A stretch of DNA of 64,000 nt from Deltaproteobacteria bacterium (GCA_029261855.1 JAJDAN010000088.1:62001-126000); one strand, 5' to 3'. Counted from the stretch's first letter, positions 1 through 9,918 are shown. Notes: generated from the sequence alone by a model not told the origin. Made by a program: numbers and translations.

Positions 1-1323
1 CCCTGGCTGCACAGCCTCGCGGAACGCGCCGGCGTCGTCCGAGCGACAGCGGTCGCGGCCGGGCTCGGCGGACTGGCGTTGCTCTACTGGCCCGGTGCCC
101 ACTTCGATTCGAACCCCATCCGCATGCGAAACCCGGACACCGAGTCGGTCCAGGCCTTCGACGACGTGATGGACATGGCCGGGACCTCCCCCTGGTACGC
201 GAACTCGCTCACTGCAAACCTCGCGGATGCCGAGGCAGAAGCCGCGAGGCTGAGGGAGCTGCCGAGCGTCGAGCGAGCCATCACGCTTTCCGACTACATC
301 CCCAAGAACCAGGAAGCGAAGCTCGAGATTCTCGACGACGTCTCCTTCCTGCTGCAGGCGCCGCCCGACATGCCGCAGGATGCCAGCGGAACCGGCGGCC
401 CGAGCGTCGAAGAGCAGGTCGCCGCGCTGCGCGAGCTCACGGCCTTCCTGTCTCAGGACTGGGTGGACGACGCGCGCTCCCCCCTCGGCGAGAGCATGCG
501 CCTCCTACGTGAACGGCTGCGGGACTTCCTCTCGCGAATCGACCACGAGGAAGACCCGGCGACCGCACTCGACAACCTCGAAAGGGTGCTGCTCTCGCGG
601 CTGCCCGCGCAGATCCAACGCTTGCGCGACGCCGTCGAGCCGGAAGAGATCAGCCTCGAAACGCTTCCTTCAGAGCTCAGCGAGCGCATGGTTGCGCCCA
701 CGGGCGAGGCCCGGGTGCAGATCTTTCCGCGCGAGAATCTCCAGGACACGGCGGCCCTGGACGAGTTCGTGGAGGAGATCCGCACCATCGACCCGATGGT
801 CTCCGGGATCTCGGTCAACCTCTTCGACTTCGGCCGGGCGACCGTGTCGTCGTTCCAGGAGGCACTCGCGCTGGCACTGGTGTTGATCTCGGCACTGCTC
901 TACCTGCTGTGGCGGAACGTCCGGGACGTGGGCCTCGTGCTGGCGCCGCTCCTGCTCGGCGCAGTGCTCACCGTCGCGGCCATGGTGGCCCTCGACATCT
1001 CATTCAACTTCGCCAACGTGATCGTCCTGCCCCTGCTCTTCGGGATCGGCGTGGACAGCGGAGTCCACCTGGTCCACCGCTCGAAGATGCGCATGTCGAA
1101 GGACGAGCTGCTGCTCGGCACGACGACCGCACGCGCCGTCTTCTACAGCGCCATCACCACGATCGTCAGCTTCGGGACGCTGGCATTCTCGTCCCATCGC
1201 GGCGTCGCGAGTCTGGGCGTCCTGCTCACCATCGGCATGCTGCTGACGGTGATCTGCAACCTGATCGTGCTGCCCGCGCTCATCGAGCTGCGCGGACACG
1301 ACCCGGACGCCGGCTACGAGTGA
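1..1323 (+). CDS. hpnN: Hopanoid-associated RND transporter HpnN, C-terminal part (5' truncated by window edge)
   Basis: The reading frame is open from base 1, so the N-terminal half lies outside the window; about 440 residues are present. The visible part has a periplasmic domain with the HpnN-like stretches NPIRMRNPDTESV and ERAITLSDYIP, then a helical RND half beginning near VSSFQEALALALVL with several membrane segments and the RND-type GIGVDSGVHLVHR motif. HpnN belongs to the MMPL/RND family and is known to move hopanoids toward the outer membrane using the proton gradient. No other hopanoid gene is in the window, so the rest of any hpn cluster would be to the left. The family call is strong; the exact HpnN call is from memory of the family. 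Confidence 0.8.
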   Translation, partial: PWLHSLAERAGVVRATAVAAGLGGLALLYWPGAHFDSNPIRMRNPDTESVQAFDDVMDMAGTSPWYANSLTANLADAEAEAARLRELPSVERAITLSDYIPKNQEAKLEILDDVSFLLQAPPDMPQDASGTGGPSVEEQVAALRELTAFLSQDWVDDARSPLGESMRLLRERLRDFLSRIDHEEDPATALDNLERVLLSRLPAQIQRLRDAVEPEEISLETLPSELSERMVAPTGEARVQIFPRENLQDTAALDEFVEEIRTIDPMVSGISVNLFDFGRATVSSFQEALALALVLISALLYLLWRNVRDVGLVLAPLLLGAVLTVAAMVALDISFNFANVIVLPLLFGIGVDSGVHLVHRSKMRMSKDELLLGTTTARAVFYSAITTIVSFGTLAFSSHRGVASLGVLLTIGMLLTVICNLIVLPALIELRGHDPDAGYE

Positions 1324-2174
1324 CGCGTGCGCCTTTCCAGCTCGACGTGTAGCTGGGCGGCGGTGTCCGGATGCAGATCCGAATCGCCCCGCATTTCGCG
1401 CAGGTCTTCGAGGGGAAGCGACGCGACGATCCCGGTCGCGATCTCGACCGGGCAGTAGGGGTTGCGGGCGAGCGCCTTGCGCACGGGGTTGCGGGAGAAC
1501 CAGCGCGAGCACTTCGAGATCTCGACCAAGGCCGCCGTGGCCACCGGCCGCGAGGCGGCGATCCGCACCACGTCTGCTTCCACCGTCCGGGGGTTGCTGA
1601 GCAGGTTGGCGATGACGATCGGGTCACAGTCCCGGGCAAGTTGTTCGAGCCACTGGGGGTGGCGACCGCGCGCCATCGCCCGTCGGCGGCCGAGGGGAAT
1701 CTCGGCGAGCTCCTTGGACAACAGGCGCTCGGGCTCGTCGACCCGGGCCCGTGCCGGCACGCTTCGCAGCAGGCGCATGATCTCTTCATCCCCGCGCTGG
1801 GACGCCTGGCTGTACAAGTCGCTGCGGCGGTCGTAGTCGAGACGCGCACAGGGCACGCTGGTCAGCACGTCGCACAGGGCCCGGCGCAGGGGATCGGCGG
1901 CACGGCCGCGCGCCAGGACGGCACCCGCCACGTCGCAGAAGTCTTCGGGGTCCTGGAGCTCGATCCACTCGAGGACCAGGGCGCGTCGCATCTCGGGCTC
2001 CACCACCGGCTCGAGTCGGCGGTCGAGCTGGGCCAGCTGCTGGGCCACCGCCTGCGAAGGGGCAGGACCTGTCGACGCGCGACGAGAGCCGGACGAATCC
2101 ATGCCCCGGACATCGGCCGAAAGCGCGGCGGAATTGAGTATCGCCCGGCGAGACGCGGCTGGGGTCAGGGTCAC
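1314..2174 (-). CDS. Hypothetical protein with LRV/HEAT-like helical repeats
   Basis: A 286-residue soluble protein with no signal peptide or membrane segment. It is rich in charged helices and holds short repeat-like units such as IVIANLLSNPRTVEADVV and RKALARNPYCPVEIATGI, whose asparagine-proline spacing recalls leucine-rich-variant or HEAT repeats. I do not recognise a catalytic motif. Its 3' end overlaps the end of hpnN by ten bases in convergent orientation. The GTG start has no clear ribosome site; an ATG at 2102 (24 codons in) is an alternative. Function unknown; a role in protein-protein contact is only suggested by the repeats. Confidence 0.6.
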   Translation of the reverse strand: MTLTPAASRRAILNSAALSADVRGMDSSGSRRASTGPAPSQAVAQQLAQLDRRLEPVVEPEMRRALVLEWIELQDPEDFCDVAGAVLARGRAADPLRRALCDVLTSVPCARLDYDRRSDLYSQASQRGDEEIMRLLRSVPARARVDEPERLLSKELAEIPLGRRRAMARGRHPQWLEQLARDCDPIVIANLLSNPRTVEADVVRIAASRPVATAALVEISKCSRWFSRNPVRKALARNPYCPVEIATGIVASLPLEDLREMRGDSDLHPDTAAQLHVELERRTRHS

Positions 2175-2363
2175 CGGAGCGGACTACCCGAATCCGTCAC
2201 AGGAGGAGCCTCGCCCAGGTGCGGGGGCGGATCCCATCGGGTAGCTCGGGCACATCTGCGTCCAAACCAGCGAGTGGGAACATGGAACCAAAGCGATTCG
2301 ATTCGTGTCAGAGGATTCGGTCGACTGGGCGACTGGACCCCTATCTGGTGCAAGGACCCGCCG

Positions 2364-2825
2364 ATGATCCGCCCGCTCCGTGAAGCGCTCACCGCTACCG
2401 GCCTGATCATCTTGCTTGGCACGACCGCGTGTGGCTTCGATCGCCCCTCGCTCACACACTGGGCCGGGACCTGGGGCCGCACCTCCCGGATCACTTCCGG
2501 GATCGACGATCACCATGCTCTCGAGGACCGCGCGGAATGTGCTTCGCTCCTCGCCCGCGCGAAGGCGGCGCGATCGACCCTGCTGCCGACCCCCGATTCC
2601 GTCCTGGACCCCACGGTCGAAGCGTGGCTCGAGGAGACGGCGTCCCTGGGATTCCGCTGTCCTCGGGCCCATGGCCAAGTGGACGACCACACCGAGATCG
2701 TGCGCAAGATCCGGTCACTGGAAGCCCAGATATCGGCAGGGGTGCCCCCCCTCGAGCCCCAGAACGCGTCGGCCATCCCGGGATCGGAGTCCGCCACTCT
2801 CTCCCCGGACGTGCCTCTACACTAG
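2364..2825 (+). CDS. Small putative lipoprotein
   Basis: A 153-residue protein beginning with basic residues and a hydrophobic run (ALTATGLIILLGTTACG) that ends in a cysteine resembling a lipobox, so it is probably exported and lipid-anchored. The remainder is soluble with scattered cysteines (RAECASLL, GFRCPRAHG) and a proline-rich tail. The long open frame reaching back to 1371 is antisense to the preceding gene and is not used; the first ATG that gives a signal peptide is at 2364. It ends four bases before the next gene, suggesting joint transcription. No known domain recognised. Confidence 0.6.
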   Translation: MIRPLREALTATGLIILLGTTACGFDRPSLTHWAGTWGRTSRITSGIDDHHALEDRAECASLLARAKAARSTLLPTPDSVLDPTVEAWLEETASLGFRCPRAHGQVDDHTEIVRKIRSLEAQISAGVPPLEPQNASAIPGSESATLSPDVPLH

Positions 2826-2829
2826 AGCC

Positions 2830-3804
2830 ATGCAGGCAGTCTCGTGGGACGGAAAAGCCGTCCAGGTTACCGATCGACCGGAGCCCGAGCCGGGGCCGCA
2901 CGAAGCGGTGGTGGCCGTCGCGCTCGCAGGCATCTGCAACACCGACCTGGAGATCGCCCGGGGATACATGGGCTTTCGCGGAATCCTCGGCCACGAACTC
3001 GTCGGCGTCGTCGAGCACGGCCCCGAAGCATGGCTCGGACGGCGCGTCGTGTCCGAAATCAACTTCGCCTGCGGTGCCTGTGACGCCTGCGAGAAGGGGC
3101 TCGGACGGCACTGCAGCGCCAGAAGAGTGATGGGCATCCTCGAGGCCGACGGCGCCTTCGCCGAACGCGTGGCTGTCCCCGTCGCAAACCTGCACGCGGT
3201 CCCGGAAGGCGTTCGCGACGAGGACGCCGTCTTCACCGAGCCGCTAGCAGCCGCCTTCGAGATCCTCGAGCAGCTGGACCTCGATGCGTCGGCCTGGCGG
3301 GAAAAGCGAGCCCTGGTGTTGGGCGACGGCAAGCTGGGACTGCTGGTGGCTCAGGTGCTCGCGCACGCGGGTGCACGCGTCCACGCTGTCGGCCACTACC
3401 CGGACAAGCTCGACGTGCTCGCACGTCGCGACATCGAGACCAGCCTGCAGTCGGACTGGCGTCCATCTGAGAAGTTCGACATCAGCGTTGAAGCCACGGG
3501 ATCCGTCTCCGGCTTCGAGGCAGCTGTCGCAGCGACCCGGCCGCGCGGCACCATCGTGCTGAAGAGCACCGTGGCCGGCCGACACGAGCTCGACCTCGCT
3601 CCTCTCGTGATCGACGAGATCACGCTACTGGGGTCGCGCTGCGGCCCCTTCGCTCCCGCGCTCACGGCGCTCGCAACAGGGCAGATCGACGTGGCATCCC
3701 TCGTCGACGACCGCATGCCCCTGGCGCGTGGCGACGAAGCCTTGCGGCGCGCGGCGCGGAAGGGCGCCAGAAAAGTGCTCCTCGAATGCGGGGCATCTGG
3801 CTGA
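2830..3804 (+). CDS. Zinc-dependent alcohol dehydrogenase-like (MDR family) oxidoreductase
   Basis: A 324-residue medium-chain dehydrogenase. Candidate catalytic zinc ligands are Cys36 (GICNTD), His55-Glu56 (GHELVGVV) and Glu137 (TEPLA). The structural zinc lobe has four cysteines at 81, 84, 87 and 95 (FACGACDACEKG...HC). The nucleotide-binding Rossmann fold starts at VLGDGKLGLL (residues 163-172), a slight variant of GxGxxG. Family members oxidise alcohols or polyols with NAD(P); the substrate cannot be told from sequence. ATG at 2830 is chosen because the family begins directly there and it follows the lipoprotein stop at once; the longer upstream frame is not coding. It is somewhat short for the family (usually 330-350). 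Confidence 0.88.
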   Translation: MQAVSWDGKAVQVTDRPEPEPGPHEAVVAVALAGICNTDLEIARGYMGFRGILGHELVGVVEHGPEAWLGRRVVSEINFACGACDACEKGLGRHCSARRVMGILEADGAFAERVAVPVANLHAVPEGVRDEDAVFTEPLAAAFEILEQLDLDASAWREKRALVLGDGKLGLLVAQVLAHAGARVHAVGHYPDKLDVLARRDIETSLQSDWRPSEKFDISVEATGSVSGFEAAVAATRPRGTIVLKSTVAGRHELDLAPLVIDEITLLGSRCGPFAPALTALATGQIDVASLVDDRMPLARGDEALRRAARKGARKVLLECGASG

Positions 3805-3902
3805 TGCCGAAGACCTCGGTGGACTTCGACTCACCACCCCTCTACCCGCCGGCCTCGAGCAGGGGCGCGTAGTAAAGGCACGGTCGCAGCGAAGGTGAAA
3901 CC

Positions 3903-5735
3903 GTGAGCCAGGACGAACCCTGGGAATTCGCCGGGTGGGGCCGAGCCGATCGCATCGTCGACCTCGAGGCTTCGGGCCTCCCGGTCAGCCGGCTGGACCA
4001 GCCGCACAAGAAAACGCTCGGAACCTGGCGGGCGACCGCAATCTGCGGGAACGACATCACGTCGAGTGTCCTCTACGTCTCGGCGCTCTGCGCTGCGCAA
4101 GCGGGGGTCCTGGCACCGATCGTCCTGCTGATCGTGGCCGGTGTCCTCTATCTCTTTCGGAAGGTCTACGCCGAGGTCGGGAGCGCCCTCCCACTGAACG
4201 GTGGCAGTTACACGGTCCTTCTCAACACCACGAACAAGCGTGTCGCGGCAGGGGCAGCCTGTCTGACCCTGCTCTCCTACATCGCGACCGCGGTGATCAG
4301 TGCGAACGAAGCGATGCACTATGCGCACAACCTCTGGGCGGGCATTCACGTCTTCGAGGCGACTGTCGGCGTGCTGGGCGCATTCGCCCTGCTCGCCATC
4401 CTGGGTATCGGCGAATCGGCGATCGTCGCGCTCGGAATCTTCGTGCTCCACATGGGAACCCTCACGCTGCTGACCGTCGCGTGCGGCGTGGTCGTCGCTC
4501 AGGACCCGTCGCTGCTGGTGGCCAACTGGCGGCTTCCGAGCATCGAGAGTCTGCCGCACGCGCTCTTCTTCGGCTTCGCGGCGGCCATGCTCGGGATCAG
4601 CGGGTTCGAGAGCTCGGCCAACTTCATCGAGGAACAGAAGGAGGGCGTCTTCCCAAAGACCCTGCGCAACATGTGGCTGGCGGTCGCCGTCTTCAACCCG
4701 GCCATCAGCTTTCTCTCGCTTGGGCTCCTGCCTCTGGCCGAGATCCAGGAAGTGCCTCCGGACCTGCTGGCCCTGATGGGAGATGAGGCGCTGGGCCGCC
4801 CTCTCGCCATGCTCGTGAGCGTCGATGCCGTGCTCGTGCTTTCCGGCGCGGTCCTCACGAGCTTCGTGGGCGTTACCGGCCTCGTCCGTCGCATGGCTCT
4901 CGATCGCTGTCTGCCCCAGTTCCTGCTACAGGAGAACCGCTGGCGGGGCACGAACCACTGGATCATCCTGAGCTTTGCGGCGCTCTGCGTTTCCATCCTG
5001 GCGATCACCGCCGGGCGCATATCGGCGCTGGCGGGCGTCTATACGCTGGCGTTCCTGAGCGTGATGTCCCTGTTCGCGATCGGGAACATGTTGCTCAAGT
5101 CGAGGCGCGCGAAGCTGCCCCGCGCGGTTCGGGCGGGCTGGACGACCGTCAGTGGTGCGCTCTGCGCCGCGCTCGTAGGCCTTGCCGGGAACATCCTTCT
5201 CGACCCGATCAACCTCGAGATCTTCGAGGGCTACTTCGCGGCGACCGCGGCCGTGGTGGCGGTGATGTTCCTTCGCGTCGAGATCCTGAAGGTCGCGCTC
5301 TACGTTTCCCGAGCCCTCGTCGAGCGAACCTCCGCCGCCAGCGGCTGGATCCACGAATTCGTACTGGGCGAAATCGAACGCATCAACGAACGGCCCATGA
5401 TCTACTTCTCGAAGGGGGACAACATGGCGACCCTGAACCAGGCCGCGCTCTACGTCCTCGACAACGAGCAGACCTCCCGTTTGAAGGTCGTACACGTCTA
5501 CGACGACGACCACGAGATCCCTCCCCATCTCGCCGAGCATCTCCGGGTAGTCGACCGACTGTATCCGCACCTTCGGATGGACTTCGTCGCGGTCAAGGGC
5601 TCGTTCGGACCCGAGCTCGTCGACTCCCTGTCTCGACGCCTCGGCGTGCCCAAGAACTACATGTTCATCGGAACGCCCGGTGACCGCTTCCCCCACCGCG
5701 TCGCAGACCTCGGTGGCGTTCGAGTCGTGCTCTAG
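3903..5735 (+). CDS. APC-family amino acid permease with C-terminal soluble domain
   Basis: A 610-residue protein: a short cytoplasmic N-terminus, about twelve membrane segments from ATAICGNDITSSVLYVSALC to roughly residue 460, and a soluble tail of about 140 residues. The first helix motif GNDITSSVLY and the GISGFESSANFIEEQ segment are typical of APC superfamily transporters, which import amino acids or polyamines. The tail (from about FSKGDNMATLNQAALYVLD) may be a small alpha/beta regulatory domain. Start is GTG at 3903, preceded by GAAGG. It is followed closely by the DUF1003 gene, so the two may be co-transcribed. Substrate unknown. Confidence 0.85.
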   Translation: MSQDEPWEFAGWGRADRIVDLEASGLPVSRLDQPHKKTLGTWRATAICGNDITSSVLYVSALCAAQAGVLAPIVLLIVAGVLYLFRKVYAEVGSALPLNGGSYTVLLNTTNKRVAAGAACLTLLSYIATAVISANEAMHYAHNLWAGIHVFEATVGVLGAFALLAILGIGESAIVALGIFVLHMGTLTLLTVACGVVVAQDPSLLVANWRLPSIESLPHALFFGFAAAMLGISGFESSANFIEEQKEGVFPKTLRNMWLAVAVFNPAISFLSLGLLPLAEIQEVPPDLLALMGDEALGRPLAMLVSVDAVLVLSGAVLTSFVGVTGLVRRMALDRCLPQFLLQENRWRGTNHWIILSFAALCVSILAITAGRISALAGVYTLAFLSVMSLFAIGNMLLKSRRAKLPRAVRAGWTTVSGALCAALVGLAGNILLDPINLEIFEGYFAATAAVVAVMFLRVEILKVALYVSRALVERTSAASGWIHEFVLGEIERINERPMIYFSKGDNMATLNQAALYVLDNEQTSRLKVVHVYDDDHEIPPHLAEHLRVVDRLYPHLRMDFVAVKGSFGPELVDSLSRRLGVPKNYMFIGTPGDRFPHRVADLGGVRVVL

Positions 5736-5751
5736 GCACTGGGAGTTCGAG

Positions 5752-6459
5752 ATGAATCGGAGAGAAGAGAAGGGCGCGAACCCGGTTTGCGCAATCTGCG
5801 GGAGAAGCCTTCCGCGACGCCAGCTGGTCGCCGGCGAGCTCGTGAGGCCAGCGATCGTGGAGGCGATCCAACTGGAACACCCGGAATGGTCGGCCGTGCA
5901 GGCCATCTGTCGGGACGACCTCGCGAAATACCGGGGGAACTATGTCCGGCGCCTGCTCGAATCCGAGCGAGGCGAGCTCACGACCCTCGAACAGCAGGTC
6001 GTGAACAGCCTTCACGCGCACGAGCTGCTGTCGGCGAACATCGACATCCAGTTCGAGCATGAATGGAGCCTCGGAGAGCGTCTTGCGGACCGGATCGCAT
6101 CCTTCGGCGGAAGCTGGAACTTCCTGATCTGCTTCTTCGCCTTCATGCTGCTGTGGATCGCGGCGAACTCGTTGGTCCTGTTCTGGCGACCTCTCGACCC
6201 CTACCCGTTCATACTCTTGAACCTGGTGCTTTCCTGCCTCGCCGCGATTCAGGCCCCGGTCATCATGATGAGCCAGAACCGGCAGGAGGCGAAGGATCGG
6301 CTCCAATCACAGCACGACTACCAGGTGAATCTGAAGGCAGAGCTCGAGATCCGGCAGCTGCACGAGAAGGTCGACCATCTCCTTTCGCATCAATGGGAGC
6401 GCCTCGTCGAAATCCAGGAGATTCAGCTCGAGCTCCTGTCCGAGCTGGGTCGCCGTTGA
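5752..6459 (+). CDS. DUF1003 domain membrane protein
   Basis: A 235-residue protein. The N-terminus carries a CxxC pair (Cys13, Cys16; VCAICGRSL) and a third cysteine (AICRDDL), perhaps a small metal site. Two adjacent membrane helices follow at about residues 124-145 and 153-173, with the family signature FGGSWNFLICFF between the soluble part and helix one and QAPVIMMSQNRQ after helix two. The C-terminus is a long amphipathic helix (about 176-235), probably a coiled coil. The family is widespread and uncharacterised. It lies 16 bases behind the APC permease. ATG at 5752 is chosen because the cysteine-rich start of the family is immediately downstream. Confidence 0.85.
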   Translation: MNRREEKGANPVCAICGRSLPRRQLVAGELVRPAIVEAIQLEHPEWSAVQAICRDDLAKYRGNYVRRLLESERGELTTLEQQVVNSLHAHELLSANIDIQFEHEWSLGERLADRIASFGGSWNFLICFFAFMLLWIAANSLVLFWRPLDPYPFILLNLVLSCLAAIQAPVIMMSQNRQEAKDRLQSQHDYQVNLKAELEIRQLHEKVDHLLSHQWERLVEIQEIQLELLSELGRR

Positions 6460-6541
6460 CGCGGGGCGGTGCGGGTGTGGTCCGTTCGAATCGGTTCGGT
6501 ACGGTGGGCGCAGACCCGTCGCAATGCAGAAGGGGTGGAAA

Positions 6542-7702
6542 GTGAGCACGAGGTCTCGAGACTTCGATCTGGATGCGCCCCTCGATCTGCTGGACGACAA
6601 GGTCGCCCAGTGGCTCGACTGGGAAGAACAGGCCAATCTGGTCGGCTTCCGCACCAGCATCCAGCCTGTGGAAGTCGAAGTCGTGTCGGTGCCGCGCGAC
6701 GCACTCGAGGTCTGGGTGCTTCCGGGGGCGCCCGAGGCGGTGCTCGAGCGGTTCCTCGAAGAGTGCAGCGTGAACTTTCCGCGTCACCCGCTCAACCAGG
6801 ATGAAAACGTCGCCTGGTTCGACGCCCCAGTGACGGAGCGCTGGTCCGGACGCTTCACCGCGTCTCGCACGCTCGCGATGCCAGGCGCCGAGAGCGGAGA
6901 CGCGCTCTTCTCGCTGAAGCTCGCCACCGACCATCCGCACCCCGACTTCCACCAGCCCGAAAAGACGAAGCTACGCGAAGAAGCAGTCGGCGCCGTCGAG
7001 TGGGTGAATCTCGTCGATCGCGTCGACGCCCTGCTGCCTCCCTTGACCACGCCGCTGCTGGTGCGCGAGATCCTGGTCGTGCTGGTCAAGGAGGGAGAGA
7101 CCGGCTTCATGGTGCGGGACCTCCGTCGCTTCCAGGACGGAAACCACTATCTGCCGGCCCTCTCGCTGCCCTTCGTGGGACGCCAGATCGCAGCCCTGCA
7201 TGGCGAACCCCTGGCCGACTTCTGGGGGCGCAGCTTTGCCGCGATCGTCGGGCGATCGAAGGCCGAACTCTTCGCCCGCTACGGGCTGTGGTACGAGACG
7301 CCGAACCCCCAGAACGTGGTGCTCCAGCTCGACCCGTCGCTCACGCCCACCGGACGCCTGGTGTTTCGCGACGTCGGTGACGGAGAATGCGCGACGGACG
7401 CGTTCGATGTCTCGGCGGACGCACCCCCCTGGACGCGGCTCCAGTCGGACCTGCGCCCGGAAACCCAGAACTCGTTCTGGGCGTTCGACGCCGCCGCCGA
7501 GCACAGTCTCGACACGGCCACCCTGGAAGCCTGGTACGGCGCGCATGACCGCGCGTACTTCGGCGAGCTGGCGAGATGGTTCCCGTCGATCGCGCCGCCG
7601 GCGGACCAGGAGGCGGCCCGGCAGCTCGACCACTGGAATCAGGTCCTGCGAAGCGATCGCGGCTCGGAAGCCGTCGTGCGGCACTTCCGCGCGCTCGCCT
7701 GA
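6542..7702 (+). CDS. Orphan protein with IucA/IucC-like (NIS synthetase) C-terminal features
   Basis: A 386-residue soluble protein. The segment ARYGLWYETPNPQNVVLQLD followed by LVFRDVGD resembles the end of IucA/IucC siderophore synthetases, where a Gly-rich YG...E..xQN stretch is followed by an Arg-Asp pair. Upstream, ALFSLKLATDHPHPDF could match the strand where those enzymes bind nucleotide. The usual N-terminal SxHP-type motif is not seen, and the protein is much shorter than the ~580-residue family norm. No other siderophore gene is adjacent. GTG at 6542 is preferred over ATG at 6524 because AGAAGGGG lies at a good distance before it. The resemblance is by eye and needs a profile search; treat as hypothetical otherwise. 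Confidence 0.6.
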   Translation: MSTRSRDFDLDAPLDLLDDKVAQWLDWEEQANLVGFRTSIQPVEVEVVSVPRDALEVWVLPGAPEAVLERFLEECSVNFPRHPLNQDENVAWFDAPVTERWSGRFTASRTLAMPGAESGDALFSLKLATDHPHPDFHQPEKTKLREEAVGAVEWVNLVDRVDALLPPLTTPLLVREILVVLVKEGETGFMVRDLRRFQDGNHYLPALSLPFVGRQIAALHGEPLADFWGRSFAAIVGRSKAELFARYGLWYETPNPQNVVLQLDPSLTPTGRLVFRDVGDGECATDAFDVSADAPPWTRLQSDLRPETQNSFWAFDAAAEHSLDTATLEAWYGAHDRAYFGELARWFPSIAPPADQEAARQLDHWNQVLRSDRGSEAVVRHFRALA

Positions 7703-7722
7703 TCGCGCTCGGGACGCTCGGG

Positions 7723-9156
7723 TCAGGCGTGGATTCGCGGACGCCGCGACGGTTCGCCCAGGGTCTCGAGCAGCTGCGCGGCGAGTGCGAACAGGTCGTC
7801 GTCGGCGCCGAAGCGCCCGACCAATTGGACGCCCACGGGCAACCCGGACGGCGTCCAACCCAGGGGAAGCGAGATCGCAGGCTGCCCGGTGGCGTTCCAG
7901 GGCTCGGTGAACGCCATGTGCGGAACCATCCGCTCGAGCAGCGCCAGGGGCGCCAGTTTCGCGGGGTCCAGTGAGTCGAGGGGCGGTGCCGGCTCGGGAA
8001 CGGTGGGGGTGACCAGGACCTCGTGTGCGTCGAACCAACCCACGAGCTCGCGTTCCCAGTTGCCCGTCCACAGGGCGGCGCGTTCGATCTCCTCGGCGGT
8101 GGCGCTCTCGGGCGCGCCGTCCGGGCCAGCCGCCAGCTCCCACAAGAAGGGCTCGACGTCTCGCGCATCGACGGGTCGCCCGAGTCGCTCCTCCAGATCC
8201 TCGAGGCATTCGCGATACCCGAGCGGTCCGATCACGGCGCCGTGCAGGGCGCGATCCCAGTACTGATCGAGGGCAGCCGGCGCGTCCTCGCTGACGTCAT
8301 GTCCACGGTCGGCCAGCGCAGCCGCCACACGCTCCACGGCGGCCACGCAGCTCGGGTCGACGGCGCTGCCACCGGGCGCGCGGTGAGTGAAGCCGATCCG
8401 GGTCCGGCCCGGGGCCCGGGCGATGCTCTCGCGGAAGCGGGAGGCCGACAGCCCGCGCGCAGCGGCCGGGCGCAGGAAGTCGAGCAGCGCCGCGATGTCG
8501 CGCAGCGACCGCGCCACGACGAACTCGACGTCCGGGCGCTCGGAACCGGCGTGGCGCCAGATCACCAGGTCGCGAGTCGGCTTCAGTCCGATCAGCCCGC
8601 ACCACGAGGCGGGAATGCGGATCGACCCGGCACCGTCGCTCGCGTGGGCCACCGGCACCAGGCCAGCGGCCACCGCAGCGCACGCTCCTCCCGACGATCC
8701 CCCCGCTGCGCGGTCCGGCTGCCAGGGATTGCGCGTGGGGCCGTAGACCAGGGGCCAGGTGTTCGATTGCAGTCCGAATTCGGGAGCGCTCGAGTTGCCC
8801 AGGGTGACCAGCCCGACTTCGCGGAAGCGGGCACCCAGCGGCGTGTCCGCCTCGGCCCGGTGGTCTGCGTCGCTGAGCGCCTGGTTGCCCGCGTAGTAGG
8901 GTTGCCCTTCCTGTCGGGCCCCGACGTCCTTCATCAAGAAGGGGACTCCCGCGTAGGGTGCGCCTGCCCTCAGCGCCTCCGCGCGGACCAGGGCGTCCTC
9001 GAAGATGCGAACCGGAACCGCACCCAGCTCACCGTCATGGCGTTCGATGCGTCGGATCGCGGCTTCGACCAGCTCGCGTGCGGACAGCTCGCCGCGCGCG
9101 ACCAACGCCGCCTGCTCCGTCGCGTCCAGCTCGGCCAGTTCGTGCTGTTCACTCAC
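7723..9156 (-). CDS. Amidase (amidase signature family)
   Basis: A 477-residue amidase with the Ser-cisSer-Lys arrangement: Lys76 in VPFLMKDVG, the cis-serine in AGGSSGG (about residues 151-157), and the probable nucleophile Ser178 in [11 protein letters not shown]. Family members hydrolyse amide bonds of varied small substrates, usually in the cytoplasm. The GTG start overlaps the end of the upstream acyltransferase by four bases (GTGA), so the two genes form a translationally coupled pair. Substrate cannot be inferred. Confidence 0.9.
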   Translation of the reverse strand: MSEQHELAELDATEQAALVARGELSARELVEAAIRRIERHDGELGAVPVRIFEDALVRAEALRAGAPYAGVPFLMKDVGARQEGQPYYAGNQALSDADHRAEADTPLGARFREVGLVTLGNSSAPEFGLQSNTWPLVYGPTRNPWQPDRAAGGSSGGACAAVAAGLVPVAHASDGAGSIRIPASWCGLIGLKPTRDLVIWRHAGSERPDVEFVVARSLRDIAALLDFLRPAAARGLSASRFRESIARAPGRTRIGFTHRAPGGSAVDPSCVAAVERVAAALADRGHDVSEDAPAALDQYWDRALHGAVIGPLGYRECLEDLEERLGRPVDARDVEPFLWELAAGPDGAPESATAEEIERAALWTGNWERELVGWFDAHEVLVTPTVPEPAPPLDSLDPAKLAPLALLERMVPHMAFTEPWNATGQPAISLPLGWTPSGLPVGVQLVGRFGADDDLFALAAQLLETLGEPSRRPRIHA

Positions 9157-9767
9157 GATGCGACGCGGGGACGCTCACCGATCTTCGCCGCCGGGCTGCC
9201 TCCCACGATCGAGTAGGGCTCGGTGTCTCGGGTGACGACGGCCCCTGCACTCACGATGGTGCCCTCGGCGACGGTCACTCCGGCCAGGATGACGGCGTTG
9301 GCTCCGATCCAGCAGTCGTCGCCGAAGTGGATCGGCGCCAAGCTGTGGCCCTGTTCGCTGATGGGGAGGCCGGGTTGATCGAAGCGGTGGTTGCTGCTGA
9401 CGATCACCACGTTCGGACCGACCAGCACCCCGCTCCCGAAGCAGATCGGCGCGCGCGCGCTGATGAAGGCGCCAGTGTTGATCGCCAGCGACGGACCTGC
9501 GGAGATGTTGTAGCTGTGGTCGAGCCATGCCCCCGGGTAGATGAACGCGAAGCCTTCGAGCCTGCGGAACAGCAGACGGTAGAAGAAGGAACGCAGCGCG
9601 ATGCCCTCGAAGCCGGGGAACCAGCGAAGCAACAGCCCGATGTACTGCTCGGCCAGCAGCGTGCCGATCTGACGCAAGGAATGCTCGTGCCAGTAATTGC
9701 GGATGATCGCGAGCGCGCTGGCTGCCCGTGCAGGTGCGTGTTCCGGTCCTGCGGGTTGGTTGCTCAT
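9153..9767 (-). CDS. Hexapeptide-repeat (left-handed beta-helix) acyltransferase
   Basis: A 204-residue protein with a helical N-terminal half and a C-terminal left-handed beta-helix made of repeats such as FGDDCWIGANAVILAGVTV and AEGTIVSAGAVVT. SSNHRFDQPG carries the His of the acetyltransferase active site. The family O-acetylates sugars, often in polysaccharide clusters. The roughly 85-residue N-terminal extension (NYWHEHSLRQIG... with a hydrophobic stretch) is longer than in small maltose or galactoside acetyltransferases. It overlaps the amidase by four bases. The genes to the right are polysaccharide enzymes transcribed divergently, so a role in decorating the same glycan is possible. 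Confidence 0.85.
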   Translation of the reverse strand: MSNQPAGPEHAPARAASALAIIRNYWHEHSLRQIGTLLAEQYIGLLLRWFPGFEGIALRSFFYRLLFRRLEGFAFIYPGAWLDHSYNISAGPSLAINTGAFISARAPICFGSGVLVGPNVVIVSSNHRFDQPGLPISEQGHSLAPIHFGDDCWIGANAVILAGVTVAEGTIVSAGAVVTRDTEPYSIVGGSPAAKIGERPRVAS

Positions 9768-9918
9768 GGGTTGCGGGCTCGTCTGCTCGTGAGGAACTCG
9801 TGGGGAACTGCGTGGAACGGGCCGGAGAATAGCTGCCCTGATCCGTCATGCGGATCCGGGCGCGCTGTACCACGACAATGATGGATTGGGGCTAGCATGG
9901 GCCGCCGGGGAGACATCT

